Assembly (NCBI RefSeq): GCF_000169175.1
Contig: NZ_AAWS01000002.1
Coordinates: 124,001 to 188,000 of the forward strand
Length of the DNA stretch: 64,000 nucleotides
Origin: Microscilla marina ATCC 23134
Lineage (GTDB): Bacteria; Bacteroidota; Bacteroidia; Cytophagales; Microscillaceae
Direction: 5' to 3'
Shown here: in pieces, positions 1 to 8,959 of the stretch
Layout: the number at the start of each line of letters is the position of its first letter
Numbering within the stretch: the stretch's first letter is position 1
Notes under the pieces: model-generated
What the model was told of the DNA's origin: nothing
The model's input: only the letters and a program-made list of their open reading frames with translations
The model's database searches: none
Position numbers and translations under genes: made by a program

Positions 1-1651
1 TCTTGCTATCTTTTCCTTTTTTGTCTTTCTTTTGGGGGGGAGGAGGCAACTTGCCTTTATAAGTGGCTGCCCAGGCAATGGTTTTACCCTCAGCATCTTC
101 TCCGGTTCCGGCAAACTTCTTTTTGGCTGCCCAACCCGACAAACGCGTTTTTAAAGCACCTTTCTTTTTCTTGTCCAAGTTAAAACTCAAGGTTACCAGG
201 CTTCCCGACATTTTTCCTTTTACCTTGGTATTGCTAGAGTCGCCAGGTTGTTTGATGGCAAACTTAGGGCTGCCCGGCTTGCCGCTTACGTGTAGTTCGT
301 AGCCGCTTTTAGTGCCCAAAGTCATAGCGTATACTCCACGCAAATCAAGCGTAGGCATTGTTTTGAGCACATAACGTTTGCCTTGTACCCAGTTTTCGTA
401 AATACTGTTTTTTCCCTTAAACAAGTTGCCCGAAGTAATGATAAAGTTGGCGTGCATTCCTTTTTTGAGGCTCCCCAATTGGTTGTCCATTTTCATTAAC
501 TGAGCAGGCGTGTATGTCAAAGCTTTGAGCGCTGTTTTTTCACTTAAGCCCATTTTTATGGCTTTTTTCAGGTTTTTCCAGAAAGCAGGGTTACCCGCTG
601 CAGTAAGCGCAAAGTTAACTCCGGCTTTTTCTAAGCGTGCCAGGTTGGTAGCGGCAAGCTCCCAATGTTTCATTTGTGCCAGCGACACCATCTCGGCATC
701 TAGAGGATCTTCTACTTTAAAGGCTTTTGGAAAACGTAAAGGCAATATGAACGAGGCTCCCGTCGCTTTTATTTCGTCCATACGGTGGTACTCATCGCCA
801 CTGCCACGAATGATAAATTCTTTGCCAAACTCTTTGGCCACCTTGTGTATAATCAGGGCATCTTGCCAGTTGCGGGCTTCAAAGATGGCAGGCAACTTTT
901 TGGTAGCGTTGAATGCGTCTAACGAGAGGTTTTTTTCTTTTTTGCCGCCTCCTTTGGCATACCAGTCAGCATCGAGCATTGTTTGGCGAACCAAGGCTAC
1001 CGTACCCATCATAGAGTTGGGGTAAGGTTGGGTAGAGCTTCCCTTGCTAAAAGAGTAATGGGTAGAAGCTTGCCCTTTCAGTATGACCTCGTTGTCACGT
1101 CCGTTTGCCAGGGTTACCAAGGCTCCGGTTCCACGCATTACTCCATCTTGTTTGTGGGTGAGTACTGCGCCAAAACCCATTTTTCTCCATTTTTTCGCCT
1201 GTTTTTGGTCAATGGTAAACAGTTGTTCAGCGTTTACTTCGGGCAACACGGTTTGGTTCCAGTTATAAGCCCCCTTTTTTTTAGAAATAAATTGGTCGAT
1301 GCTTGCCGCAAAACTAGCAAAGCTAAATCCCCGGCTTCGTTTGGGTTTAGGCATCGCATAGCCAGTGTAGAGGTCAATCATCGAAGGATAAACATATTTT
1401 CCTTTCAGGTCTATTTCAGTGGCTCCTTTAGGCACTTTTAATCCTTTGCCTACTGCAGTTACCTTACCATTGCGTATAACAAGGGTAGCTCCTTCTACCT
1501 TGGTTTGGTAGTCGGTATAGACTGTGGCGTTGGTAAAAGCGTAATAACCTTCGCGGTTATCGGCTACTCCATTCACTGGGTAGGTTACTTGTGCTTGCGC
1601 TATAGTAGTACATAGCAACATCAGCATTAAAAACAGATACTTTTGTTTCAT
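1..1651 (-). CDS. Secreted amidohydrolase-family protein, C-terminus beyond the left edge
   Basis: The reading frame is open from the ATG at 1651 to the window edge (about 550 codons), so the gene is partial. It starts with a signal peptide ending near TIAQA. A short composite beta-sheet follows (KVEGATLVIRNGKVTAVG), typical of the amidohydrolase N-terminus. The C-terminal part of the fold is recognisable as LTYTPAQLMKMDNQLGSLKKG followed by HANFIITSGNLF, the usual closing motif of the family. At the position where catalytic members have G-x-I-D-x-H-x-H, this protein reads YPSMIDLYTGYAMP, so the metal-binding HxH is missing. Bacteroidota often carry long proteins with two such domains, one degenerate, so a catalytic second domain may lie outside the window (inference). 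It is probably periplasmic or outer-membrane. The family is clear; substrate and activity are not. Confidence 0.8.
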   Translation of the reverse strand, partial: MKQKYLFLMLMLLCTTIAQAQVTYPVNGVADNREGYYAFTNATVYTDYQTKVEGATLVIRNGKVTAVGKGLKVPKGATEIDLKGKYVYPSMIDLYTGYAMPKPKRSRGFSFASFAASIDQFISKKKGAYNWNQTVLPEVNAEQLFTIDQKQAKKWRKMGFGAVLTHKQDGVMRGTGALVTLANGRDNEVILKGQASTHYSFSKGSSTQPYPNSMMGTVALVRQTMLDADWYAKGGGKKEKNLSLDAFNATKKLPAIFEARNWQDALIIHKVAKEFGKEFIIRGSGDEYHRMDEIKATGASFILPLRFPKAFKVEDPLDAEMVSLAQMKHWELAATNLARLEKAGVNFALTAAGNPAFWKNLKKAIKMGLSEKTALKALTYTPAQLMKMDNQLGSLKKGMHANFIITSGNLFKGKNSIYENWVQGKRYVLKTMPTLDLRGVYAMTLGTKSGYELHVSGKPGSPKFAIKQPGDSSNTKVKGKMSGSLVTLSFNLDKKKKGALKTRLSGWAAKKKFAGTGEDAEGKTIAWAATYKGKLPPPPQKKDKKGKDSK

Positions 1652-1959
1652 TCGTTATACAGATTGGATTAATAAAGTTTATTTTGGCGCCTCTGCTGCC
1701 CAATAGCAAGCGTAAGCACTCAGACAAAATCATGTACAATGAAGCAGTTGTGTGACAATATTGTTTTGGCAAGGTTGTGTAATTCAGTCCTATGATTGTA
1801 AAACCTCCATTGATATGTCTGAAGACCAATAATAATCCAAGCAAGTTAGCAAAGATTGTCTCATTATTACAAATAACCTTCGGCTCTTTACTACCTCAGG
1901 CAAGGCATCAAAAGTAATTTAACAGTCTATTAACAAAAAGATTTTTTGTTACCACTAGG
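1652..1959. other. Intergenic, no gene recognised
   Basis: This stretch lies upstream of the amidohydrolase start. The short frames crossing it show no recognisable protein. It presumably holds the amidohydrolase promoter, but I could not fix a convincing -7 element. Confidence 0.5.
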
Positions 1960-2021
1960 GTATAAGAAGAGGAATTACGAATGGGCGCAAGGCTTATTAA
2001 TTACGAATGGATCAATTACGA

Positions 2022-2106
2022 ATTACGAATGAGCGCAAGCGACGCTAAAAAACTACAGTCTACAGACTACGGACTAAATTACGAATGGTTCAATGAATGG
2101 CTTTGC
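2022..2106 (+). repeat. Left arm of 85-bp perfect inverted repeat
   Basis: The 85 bases at 2022-2106 are the exact reverse complement of 3318-3402. Both arms lie in clusters of the motif ATTACGAAT/ATTCGTAAT (about 1970-2205 and 3255-3515). More imperfect inverted matches lie outside the arms, for example GCGCAAGGCTTATTAATTAC near 1985 and its complement near 3485. The two clusters bracket the LRR gene at 2331-3257. Confidence 0.9.
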
Positions 2107-2330
2107 GTAATTCGTAATTCTCAAACTCGTAATTCTTAAACTGACTCCGGACTAAATTACGAATGGATCAATTACGAATGGCTTTGCCCAATTCGTAATT
2201 CTTAAACTAGCTCTCGGCTAATCTAATCACCAAAAACCTTGACTAGTGCAGCCAGATTGCATAAATTGCGCGGCTTTTATAAACCTTGTCAAGTGCTCAC
2301 GATATTCTTACATATTTTAAAATAATATTA

Positions 2331-3257
2331 ATGTCACAATACCTCACGCTCCCTTTCGGGAAATACAAAGGACTGACAGTAAGCCAGTTGAAAAATGATT
2401 TGCCTTACGTAAAATGGCTACTCAATCAACCTTGGTTGTCTGACAAGGTAGACCCCAAGCTACAAATTGCTTTGCAAGGTTTGTTGCCACAAGAAGATTT
2501 TACCGAGCAGTCGTTTCTGGAGGTATTCCGCAAAAATTATCCGCATACAGCCATTGAAGAGCTCCAGGAAATAGCCTTGGACAATCGCCGTATTTCACGG
2601 CTAAGTACCGATATAGTGTCTGAAAAAATAAAAATACTGAAGCTCGCCAAAAACCAAATTAGTAAAATAGAAGGGCTGGAGCGCCTTCGCAATCTACAGT
2701 TACTTGATTTGAGTAACAACAAGATTGCGGTCATAGAAAATCTACATTACCTGGGCAAGCTTAAACAGTTGTACCTGAATGGCAATTGTATCAACAAAAT
2801 AGAAAACATGGAGTTTTTGCGGGGCATTGAGTTTTTGAGCCTGGGCAAAAACAAAATCAAAGTAATAGAAAACCTGGAGCAACTGCCTTATCTGCGAAGC
2901 ATAGAACTGTATCCCAATCCTTTACAATTTATTACCATGAAAAGCTATCAGTTTTTGCAGGCAAACCGGATACGTATGTATTTGGGCAAAAGCTACAAAA
3001 AGAAACGGGGCGAAAATCTTCGGATTGATGAGCACGGCCAAGCTTACAAAGAGGTAGACGCTTTTATCCAAAAGTTTCAGATCAATATACTCAACGATGC
3101 CCGCACGCTCAACTTTGGTAAATATAAAAATCAGCCTTTTCAACTATTGCAAAACGACAAACCCTATGTTCGTTGGCTATTGGATCAAGACTGGATCGAG
3201 AACAAGCTTTCGCTGATGGAGATTGCCCAACTGAGGAAGTCGCTTTGCGCCCGTTAG
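2331..3257 (+). CDS. LRR protein with a FGKYK-type (DUF3820-like) domain at each end
   Basis: This 308-aa cytoplasmic protein has no signal peptide. Residues about 5-55 contain LPFGKYKG...YVKWLLNQPWL, and residues about 262-305 contain LNFGKYKN...YVRWLLDQDWI. These are two copies of the small FGKYKG module found in DUF3820-like proteins. Between them lie SDS22-type leucine-rich repeats of about 22 residues (LKLAKNQISKIEGLERL, LDLSNNKIAVIENLHYL and so on). I chose the ATG at 2331. The frame is open from a TTG at 2286, but the FGKYK module starts directly after 2331. The architecture suggests a binding scaffold; the ligand is unknown. The gene stands alone between inverted repeats. Confidence 0.75.
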   Translation: MSQYLTLPFGKYKGLTVSQLKNDLPYVKWLLNQPWLSDKVDPKLQIALQGLLPQEDFTEQSFLEVFRKNYPHTAIEELQEIALDNRRISRLSTDIVSEKIKILKLAKNQISKIEGLERLRNLQLLDLSNNKIAVIENLHYLGKLKQLYLNGNCINKIENMEFLRGIEFLSLGKNKIKVIENLEQLPYLRSIELYPNPLQFITMKSYQFLQANRIRMYLGKSYKKKRGENLRIDEHGQAYKEVDAFIQKFQINILNDARTLNFGKYKNQPFQLLQNDKPYVRWLLDQDWIENKLSLMEIAQLRKSLCAR

Positions 3258-3317
3258 GAATTACGTTAGGAATTACGTTAGGAATTACGAATTTGAGAAT
3301 TACGAATTACGAATTGG

Positions 3318-3402
3318 GCAAAGCCATTCATTGAACCATTCGTAATTTAGTCCGTAGTCTGTAGACTGTAGTTTTTTAGCGTCGCTTGCGCTCATTCGTA
3401 AT
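3318..3402 (-). repeat. Right arm of 85-bp perfect inverted repeat
   Basis: This is the exact reverse complement of 2022-2106. It sits in an AT-rich cluster (3258-3538) of ATTCGTAAT motifs that fills the whole gap between the LRR gene and the DUF1294 gene. No other feature is seen in that gap. Confidence 0.9.
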
Positions 3403-3538
3403 TGACCAATTCGTAATTCACTCATTCCTAATTAGCTTATGCAGAGCTGGTCGGTTCGTAATTGAACCATTCGTAATTCGTAATTAATAAGCCTTGCGCC
3501 CATTCGTAATTATTTAATTCTTAATTAATCCCCATTTT

Positions 3539-3808
3539 CTAACGCCCAAAGTAAAACAACACCAAGTAAAGTATGCCTACCCAAAGCGCCAAAATAAGGT
3601 AAGTCCAACCGTAATACGCAAACTTTTGATTTTTGTGGCGCAAAGTATACATGAGTACCAACATAGAAAATACCCCTCCGGCAAGCTCAAAAGTATGCAA
3701 GCGTTTTTCGCTTATCCGGCGTTGTTTGCGTTTAGCGAGCCCTTTATCTTGGCTAAAAATAAAAGCAGCCACTACATTGATAAATATAAGGTAATAAACA
3801 AGTAACAT
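3539..3808 (-). CDS. DUF1294 small membrane protein
   Basis: This 89-aa protein has two to three hydrophobic segments: MLLVYYLIFINVVAAFIF, then GGVFSMLVLMYTL, then a C-terminal segment ending YLVLFYFGR. The conserved DUF1294 pattern is visible: a basic stretch followed by RRISEKRLHTFELAGG and then RHKNQKFAY. The function of the family is unknown and it is presumed to be an inner-membrane protein. The gene starts 6 bases after the stop of the GlmU-like gene upstream, so the two are probably co-transcribed from the 5014 side. Confidence 0.85.
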   Translation of the reverse strand: MLLVYYLIFINVVAAFIFSQDKGLAKRKQRRISEKRLHTFELAGGVFSMLVLMYTLRHKNQKFAYYGWTYLILALWVGILYLVLFYFGR

Positions 3809-3814
3809 AATAAA

Positions 3815-5014
3815 TCAAAGAGTTAGTCGGTGATTGAATACGTGGGTTAATATAGCTTGTTCGGCTTCGTCGCAGGCTTTGCCCCGGCGCTGCATCATTA
3901 AGTTGGCCGCTTCAAAAGCTTTTTGTAAGTTGTATGTGCCAAAGCCAGCATCGGCACCACCCCAGGCAAACGATGGAATAAATTTAGCCGGAAAACCCGC
4001 CCCATATACATTGGCGTTGATGCCTACCACTGTGCCTGTATTAAACATAGTGTTGATACCTGCTTTGGAGTGGTCACCCATCATTACTCCACAAAACTGC
4101 TGCCTGGAGTCTATATAATCATGTACACCATAGTTCCAAATCTTTATATTGCCATAGTTGTTTTTTAGGTTCGAGCAATTGGTGTCAGCCCCAAAATTGC
4201 ACCATTCGCCTACTACCGAATTGCCCAAAAAGCCGTCGTGCCCTTTATTGCTATAGCCAAAAAACACCGAATTGCTAATTTCTCCTCCTACCTTGCAATA
4301 AGGACCTATAGTAGTATCACCCCGCATTTTGGCGCCTGGATTTACCACCGCGTGGTCGCCCAAGGCAAAGTTACTTTGAATAATGCTGCCTTCACTCACC
4401 TGAGCTCCTTTGCCTATATAAATCACCCCCTTTTCGGCGTTGAGTACACAAGCTTTCAATTGGGCACCTTCTTCTACAAATACGTTTTGTGGGTTGTATA
4501 CTATAGTGTGTGGGTCGGCAATAGGGGCAGAGGTGCGCCCTTGGGTAATAAGCCTAAAGTCTGCCTGAATTTGGGCGGCGTTTTGCTGAAAAATATCCCA
4601 AAGGTTTTCTATACGAGTAAATTCGTTGGCGTAAGCCACCAGTTTTTTAGGCTGAAACGCCTCTCTTAGGTCTTTGGCAAACACTGCTTTGTCGTAATGC
4701 ATCGCCAAAATTTCGCCCTTGCTGTTGCTCAAAGCTTCTCCAGGCTGTAGCTGTTGTATGGCAGCCGTTAACGAGAGGTCGGGGCATATACTACCGTCAA
4801 TCAATATGTATTTGTCAAGGGCATCGAGGGGAGGTACGGCAAACTTGGTTTCGAGGTATGCTTCGGTCTGAAAGCTTACCTGGGTGCCTAAATATTTTTC
4901 CCATTTTTGGGCTATAGTAAGTATTCCTACCCTTATACAAGCCACCGGACGAACCAGGGTAAAAGGTTTGAGGTTGTTGCGAACGCCAAAATGGTCGAAT
5001 AAAATGTATTGCAT
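3815..5014 (-). CDS. GlmU-like putative sugar nucleotidyltransferase/acyltransferase
   Basis: This 399-aa protein belongs to the Bacteroidota GlmU-like family. An N-terminal degenerate nucleotidyltransferase-like part (about 1-190) precedes a left-handed beta-helix of hexapeptide repeats (about 190-370), seen as ...VFVEEGAQLKACVLNAEKG... and GAKMRGDTTIGPYCKVGGE. Conserved N/D/G-rich turns near NFGADTNCSNLKNNYGN resemble sugar-1-phosphate acetyltransferase ends. Canonical GlmU has an LxAGxGTRM start; this protein instead begins YILFDHFGVRNNLKPFTLVR, as is normal for this alternative family. The likely role is in UDP-sugar or cell-envelope precursor supply (family knowledge). It leads a two-gene operon with DUF1294. 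Confidence 0.8.
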   Translation of the reverse strand: MQYILFDHFGVRNNLKPFTLVRPVACIRVGILTIAQKWEKYLGTQVSFQTEAYLETKFAVPPLDALDKYILIDGSICPDLSLTAAIQQLQPGEALSNSKGEILAMHYDKAVFAKDLREAFQPKKLVAYANEFTRIENLWDIFQQNAAQIQADFRLITQGRTSAPIADPHTIVYNPQNVFVEEGAQLKACVLNAEKGVIYIGKGAQVSEGSIIQSNFALGDHAVVNPGAKMRGDTTIGPYCKVGGEISNSVFFGYSNKGHDGFLGNSVVGEWCNFGADTNCSNLKNNYGNIKIWNYGVHDYIDSRQQFCGVMMGDHSKAGINTMFNTGTVVGINANVYGAGFPAKFIPSFAWGGADAGFGTYNLQKAFEAANLMMQRRGKACDEAEQAILTHVFNHRLTL

Positions 5015-5065
5015 TGATGTATTTTTATTGGCTTACCTATTTACAATAGTCCATAGCATTTAGTC

Positions 5066-5640
5066 CATAGCACCGACAGGAGCAAGCTTTAAGCAACAAG
5101 CTTCAAGTTGCCTCCTGTTCCAGAGACAACTAACAAAATCATAGTATACTTATTTTCAGTGGTTTATGAATTTGTTAGTTAAAAGCCCCGACAGGGGGCA
5201 AGCTTTAAGCGACAAGTCGCAAGCTAGACCCTGTTCCACAGGTAACTACACTTTTGTATAACGTTGATTTTCAGTAGCTTACAAAAAGCGTAGTTAAAAG
5301 CCCCGACAGGGGGCAAGCTTCAAGCGACAAGTCGCAAGCTAGACCCTGTTCCACAGGTAACTACACTTTTGTATCACGTTGATTTTCAATAACTTACAAA
5401 AAGCGTAGTTAAAAGCCCCGACAGGGGGCAAGCTTTAAGCGACAAGTCGCAAGCTAGACCCTGTTCCACAAGTAACTACACTTTTATATCACGTTGATTT
5501 TCAGTGATTTATGAAAAGCGTAGTTAAAAGCCCCGACAGGGGGCAAGCTTCAAGCGACAAGTCGCAAGCTAGACCCTGTTCCACAGGTAACTACACTTTT
5601 GTATCACGTTGATTTTCAATAACTTACAAAAAGCGTAGTT
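5066..5640. repeat. 115-bp tandem repeat, four full units plus a degenerate one
   Basis: Four units start with AAAAGCCCCGACAGGGGGCA at 5181, 5296, 5411 and 5526, giving an exact 115-bp period. A diverged unit precedes them from about 5066. Each unit carries an imperfect palindrome: CAGGG...GCGACAAGTCGC...CCCTG. Each also carries a block matching TAACTACACTTTT...GTTGATTTTCA. Related single units occur at about 11575-11770, 17570-17709, 37140-37260 and 43995-44215. No reading frame runs through the units. Confidence 0.9.
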
Positions 5641-5854
5641 AAAAGTCCATAGCGGATTCGAGTAAATGTTTACCCGCCTAATCTCTGTAAACCGAACTTG
5701 TGAGCTCAACGAAGTTAATCAGTGGCGTATGTAAAAAGTTGCGTACTCGCTTTATTTTTATTTAAAAGGGCGTTGGGGCGTATGCCTACGTACGCAATTA
5801 AATAATTTTTAAATTTCAACTTTGACTAAAATCACTGTGGAGTATTGTCTTTAA
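5641..5854. repeat. Dispersed repeat, related to 30270-30395
   Basis: The pieces GTCCATAGC, GAGTAAATGTT, TGTAAACC and CAACTTTGACTAAAATCACT appear in the same order here and at about 30270-30395. This shows a dispersed non-coding family. No protein is visible. Confidence 0.6.
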
Positions 5855-6013
5855 GTGATCTTTCATAAATAATTTGAGCCATTAAAGTGTATCTATTGCC
5901 CTCATTCTTCTCAAAAAAAAAGCCTCATAGCTTTGGCTATGCACCGTTTTTTTTGAATCGTCTGAGAACAATATATTTTCTTAAATTGGCACATCTTATT
6001 TTTTCCAGATCAC
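5855..6013 (+). mobile_element. 159-bp MITE-like element B, copy 1, with internal bidirectional terminator hairpin
   Basis: The ends are GTGATCTTTC and CCAGATCAC (inverted repeat GTGATCT). The element is flanked on both sides by TAA (5852-5854 and 6014-6016), a 3-bp target duplication. The same 159-bp element, inverted, lies at 35599-35757, also flanked by TAA. Its middle holds an A run, the stem CATAGC/GCTATG and a T run, the form of a terminator that could work in both directions. Confidence 0.85.
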
Positions 6014-6306
6014 TAATGGGTGCGAATATGGCTAATCCTGTCAAAATAACCTAATCTGTTGTCTTTAGCACTTGTTGGTTCAGCCACTACTTTTTTATTT
6101 CTCCCTTTTCAGGGAAAGCTTATACAAGTTCTTTGAAATAAATTGAGACTTAAATAATAATTCTATAAATTTGTTCGCAAAATTTTGAAGCCCCACCAAT
6201 TCTGTGGATATTCATCAATGAGTTTTATAAAAGATTTATAATCAGAATTTTAAAACTAAAGCAATTGCCCTGTGCTTGAGCGCGCAGCGGACTAAAATTT
6301 AAGAAA

Positions 6307-8418
6307 ATGAGCATGGAAACGACACTGCAAAATGCCATAAAGCAGGCATTCAAGGAATTGTTTGATTTAGAAGTTACCGAAGTAGAACTACAACCTACCC
6401 GCAAAGAGTTTGAAGGTTCTCATACTTTTGTAATGTTCAGCTTCCTGAAGGCAGTGCGCAAAAGACCTGACGAATTGGGGCAAATGTTGGGCGATTACCT
6501 GACTCAAAACACCCAGGTGGTGAGTGGCTATAATGTGGCAAACAAAGGCTTTTTAAATATTTCAATTGCCAATAAGGTCTGGATAGATACTTTTGGCAAC
6601 ATTGCCCAAAGTAGTGATTACGGCAAACTACCCCACAAAAACCAAAAGGTAATGGTGGAGTATTCGTCGCCCAATACCAATAAACCTTTGCACTTAGGGC
6701 ACTTGCGAAACAATTTTTTGGGATACTCGGTGGCTCGAATACTAGAGGCGGCTGGCTACGATGTGGTCAAAGCCAATCTGGTAAACGACCGTGGGGTGCA
6801 TATATGTAAGTCGATGTTGGCTTACCAAAAATTTGGCGAAGGCGAAACTCCTGAATCTTCGGGCATCAAAGGCGACCACTTGATTGGTAAATACTATGTG
6901 GAGTTTGACAAACAAATGAAAAAGCAAGTAACGCCCATCATTGCCAAAATTGCCAAGAATGAGTTCTCTTTGTTTACCGACGAAGAGGTGACTAATATTA
7001 GAAATTACCAAAACAAAATTGCTAAAATAAACGAAGAAATTCGCAACGAGCAAGCCAACCTTTCTGCCCTCAAAGGACAACTACTGGCAAGTTTTGATGC
7101 TGACTTCCAAGAGTTGTTTACCAACTGGGAGGCTTCGTTGACTTATAGCAGTCATTTTAAGAAATATATTGACAATCAGTCGTTTACCAAGAAACAACAA
7201 CCGTTAATCAAGCTGATTCGTCGCATTATTAAATTATACAATAGCATAGCCAAAGAAGATGGCAACATTAAGCAGATTGCCAACAACAAAACACCGTTGA
7301 TGAATGAGGTGACTGAGATGTTGCAAAAGTGGGAGGCTAAAGACCCTGAAACGGTTGCCTTGTGGCAAAAAATGAATGGTTGGGTATACGAGGGCTTCGA
7401 TGCTACTTACAAGGCAATTGGGGTAGACTTTGACCAGATGTATTATGAGTCGGAAACCTATTTGTTGGGCAAAGACATCATTAAAGACGGGCTGGAGAAA
7501 GACTTGTTTTATACCAAGCCCGACGGTTCGGTATGGGCTAAACTACCCAAAGAAGTGTCGGACAATGACAAGATTTTGCTCCGAAGCAATGGTACCTCGG
7601 TATATATGACTCAAGACCTGGGCACTGCCGATAAGAAATACGAAGACCACACCATCAATAAATCAATTTATGTGATTGGCAACGAGCAAGATTACCATTG
7701 CAAGGTGTTGTTTCAGATATTGAAAGACTTGGATAGACCCTATGCCGATGGCTTGTACCACTTATCGTATGGAATGGTAGATTTGCCTACAGGCAAAATG
7801 AAATCGCGTGAAGGTACAGTAATAGACGCTGACGATTTGTTGGCAGAGGTAAAAGAAACCGCCCGAAAACGAACCGATGATTTAGGGAAGTTGGATGGGA
7901 TGAGCGATGCCGAAAAGATAGAGATTTACCGAATCATTGCGTTGGGAGCGCTTAAGTATACTTTGCTGAGAGTAGACCCCAAGAAACGAATGTTGTTTGA
8001 CAAGGAGTCTTCGGTAGACTTTCAGGGCGATGCCGGGCCGTTTGTGCAAATGAACTATGTAAGAACCCGCTCTATTTTGCGAAAAGCTGCCGAAATGGGC
8101 ATTAGTACCAACGAACCCTGGACAGTGAGTGACCTGCACGCGATGGAAAAAGAGTTAATTAAACTTTTACTACAGTACGAAGCAGTGGTAGAAGAAGCAG
8201 GCAATGAGTATAACCCTTCGTTTGTTGCCCAATATGCTTATGACCTGGCGAGAACTTATAGCCAGTTTTTTGCCGAATGCCCTATTCTTAAAATGGACGA
8301 TGGGTCTGCCGCAAGTATAGAGCGTCGCAAATTTAGAATTGCCCTCTCTACCAAAACCGGAGAGTTGATTAAAAAAGCATTGGGCTTGTTGGGCATTGAA
8401 GTGCCAGAAAGAATGTAA
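6307..8418 (+). CDS. argS: Arginyl-tRNA synthetase with an internal insertion
   Basis: This 703-aa class I synthetase charges tRNA-Arg with arginine in the cytoplasm. The HIGH signature is HLGH at about residues 129-132, within SPNTNKPLHLGHLRNN. The KMSKS-like loop is GKMKSREGT at about 497. The C-terminus ends GLLGIEVPERM, as in other Bacteroidota ArgS. Bacteroidota ArgS is usually close to 600 residues (from memory). Here roughly 105 extra residues lie between YYVEFDKQMKKQV and KTPLMNEVTEMLQKWEA (about 205-320). They are lysine-rich, likely helical or coiled, and reading frame is kept. The ATG at 6307 is the first codon of the conserved N-terminus. The gene is monocistronic and followed by a strong terminator. 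Confidence 0.97.
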   Translation: MSMETTLQNAIKQAFKELFDLEVTEVELQPTRKEFEGSHTFVMFSFLKAVRKRPDELGQMLGDYLTQNTQVVSGYNVANKGFLNISIANKVWIDTFGNIAQSSDYGKLPHKNQKVMVEYSSPNTNKPLHLGHLRNNFLGYSVARILEAAGYDVVKANLVNDRGVHICKSMLAYQKFGEGETPESSGIKGDHLIGKYYVEFDKQMKKQVTPIIAKIAKNEFSLFTDEEVTNIRNYQNKIAKINEEIRNEQANLSALKGQLLASFDADFQELFTNWEASLTYSSHFKKYIDNQSFTKKQQPLIKLIRRIIKLYNSIAKEDGNIKQIANNKTPLMNEVTEMLQKWEAKDPETVALWQKMNGWVYEGFDATYKAIGVDFDQMYYESETYLLGKDIIKDGLEKDLFYTKPDGSVWAKLPKEVSDNDKILLRSNGTSVYMTQDLGTADKKYEDHTINKSIYVIGNEQDYHCKVLFQILKDLDRPYADGLYHLSYGMVDLPTGKMKSREGTVIDADDLLAEVKETARKRTDDLGKLDGMSDAEKIEIYRIIALGALKYTLLRVDPKKRMLFDKESSVDFQGDAGPFVQMNYVRTRSILRKAAEMGISTNEPWTVSDLHAMEKELIKLLLQYEAVVEEAGNEYNPSFVAQYAYDLARTYSQFFAECPILKMDDGSAASIERRKFRIALSTKTGELIKKALGLLGIEVPERM

Positions 8419-8439
8419 GCCTGCTTAAGTTATATTTAA

Positions 8440-8479
8440 AACCTTCTGTTTGTTTTTATCCAAACAGAAGGTTTTTTTT
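8440..8479. terminator. Intrinsic terminator between argS and the convergent TonB-domain gene
   Basis: A perfect 13-bp stem (8440-8452 with 8461-8473) has an 8-base loop and is followed by a run of eight T. The stem begins with AAC on the + strand, giving weak A/T support on the other side. It could therefore also stop transcription coming from the minus-strand genes. Confidence 0.9.
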
Positions 8480-8483
8480 ATGG

Positions 8484-8906
8484 CTATCGTCTGATGTCAA
8501 ACCTTACCGGGATAACAAATTTACTCCTTATTTTTCTGCCTGCTTGTGTGCCTGGCGCCCATCGGGGGCTGGTGCGGAGTACCCGAACGGCTTCTTCGTC
8601 GCAACCTGAGCCCAATCTTTTTACTACCTCAAACTGGCTCAAACTACCATCTTTTTCTACCACAAACTCTACATATACTCTTCCTTCTACCCCCAGATTA
8701 TAGGCTAGGTCAGGGTAGCGTAGGTTTTGGTGGATGAATCGATAAAAATTATTAAAACCACCTACAGGTTGTGCCTTGGTCTCTGTAAATGCCACCACGA
8801 GAGGTGGTGCTGGTTTAACAGGTGGTGGTGGGGGTACCTGTGCCAGGGCAAACTGGCTCAAGCCCAATAATAAAAAGGCAAGTAAAAAGTAGTATTGTTT
8901 TTTCAT
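8484..8906 (-). CDS. Exported TonB C-terminal-domain protein (paralog 1)
   Basis: This 140-aa protein has a signal peptide (MKKQYYFLLAFLLLGLSQFALAQ) and a proline-rich stretch VPPPPPVKPAPP. A TonB C-terminal domain follows (about 50-140), seen as GRVYVEFVVEKDGSLSQ and GSGCDEEAVRVLRTSPRWAPG. The start is placed at 8906; a longer frame to 9077 only overlaps the neighbour. It lacks the N-terminal membrane anchor of classical TonB, so it is probably periplasmic, as is common for such proteins in Bacteroidota. It lies 53 bp downstream of its paralog at 8960-9388. Confidence 0.85.
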   Translation of the reverse strand: MKKQYYFLLAFLLLGLSQFALAQVPPPPPVKPAPPLVVAFTETKAQPVGGFNNFYRFIHQNLRYPDLAYNLGVEGRVYVEFVVEKDGSLSQFEVVKRLGSGCDEEAVRVLRTSPRWAPGTQAGRKIRSKFVIPVRFDIRR

Positions 8907-8959
8907 AGAATATTTGGGGGTAATGATTAGCCGCAAGCCTTTGTTGCTGGGCGATGCGT

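Noticed and set aside
510-1441. Overlapping + strand open frames of 152-171 codons
   Set aside because: They are antisense to the amidohydrolase, whose signal peptide and C-terminal family motif make it the real gene.
4238-4669. 143-codon + strand frame
   Set aside because: It is antisense to the beta-helix region of the GlmU-like gene.
5181-5640. Regular 115-bp repeats considered as a CRISPR array
   Set aside because: There are no unique spacers; the entire period is repeated and no cas genes are near.
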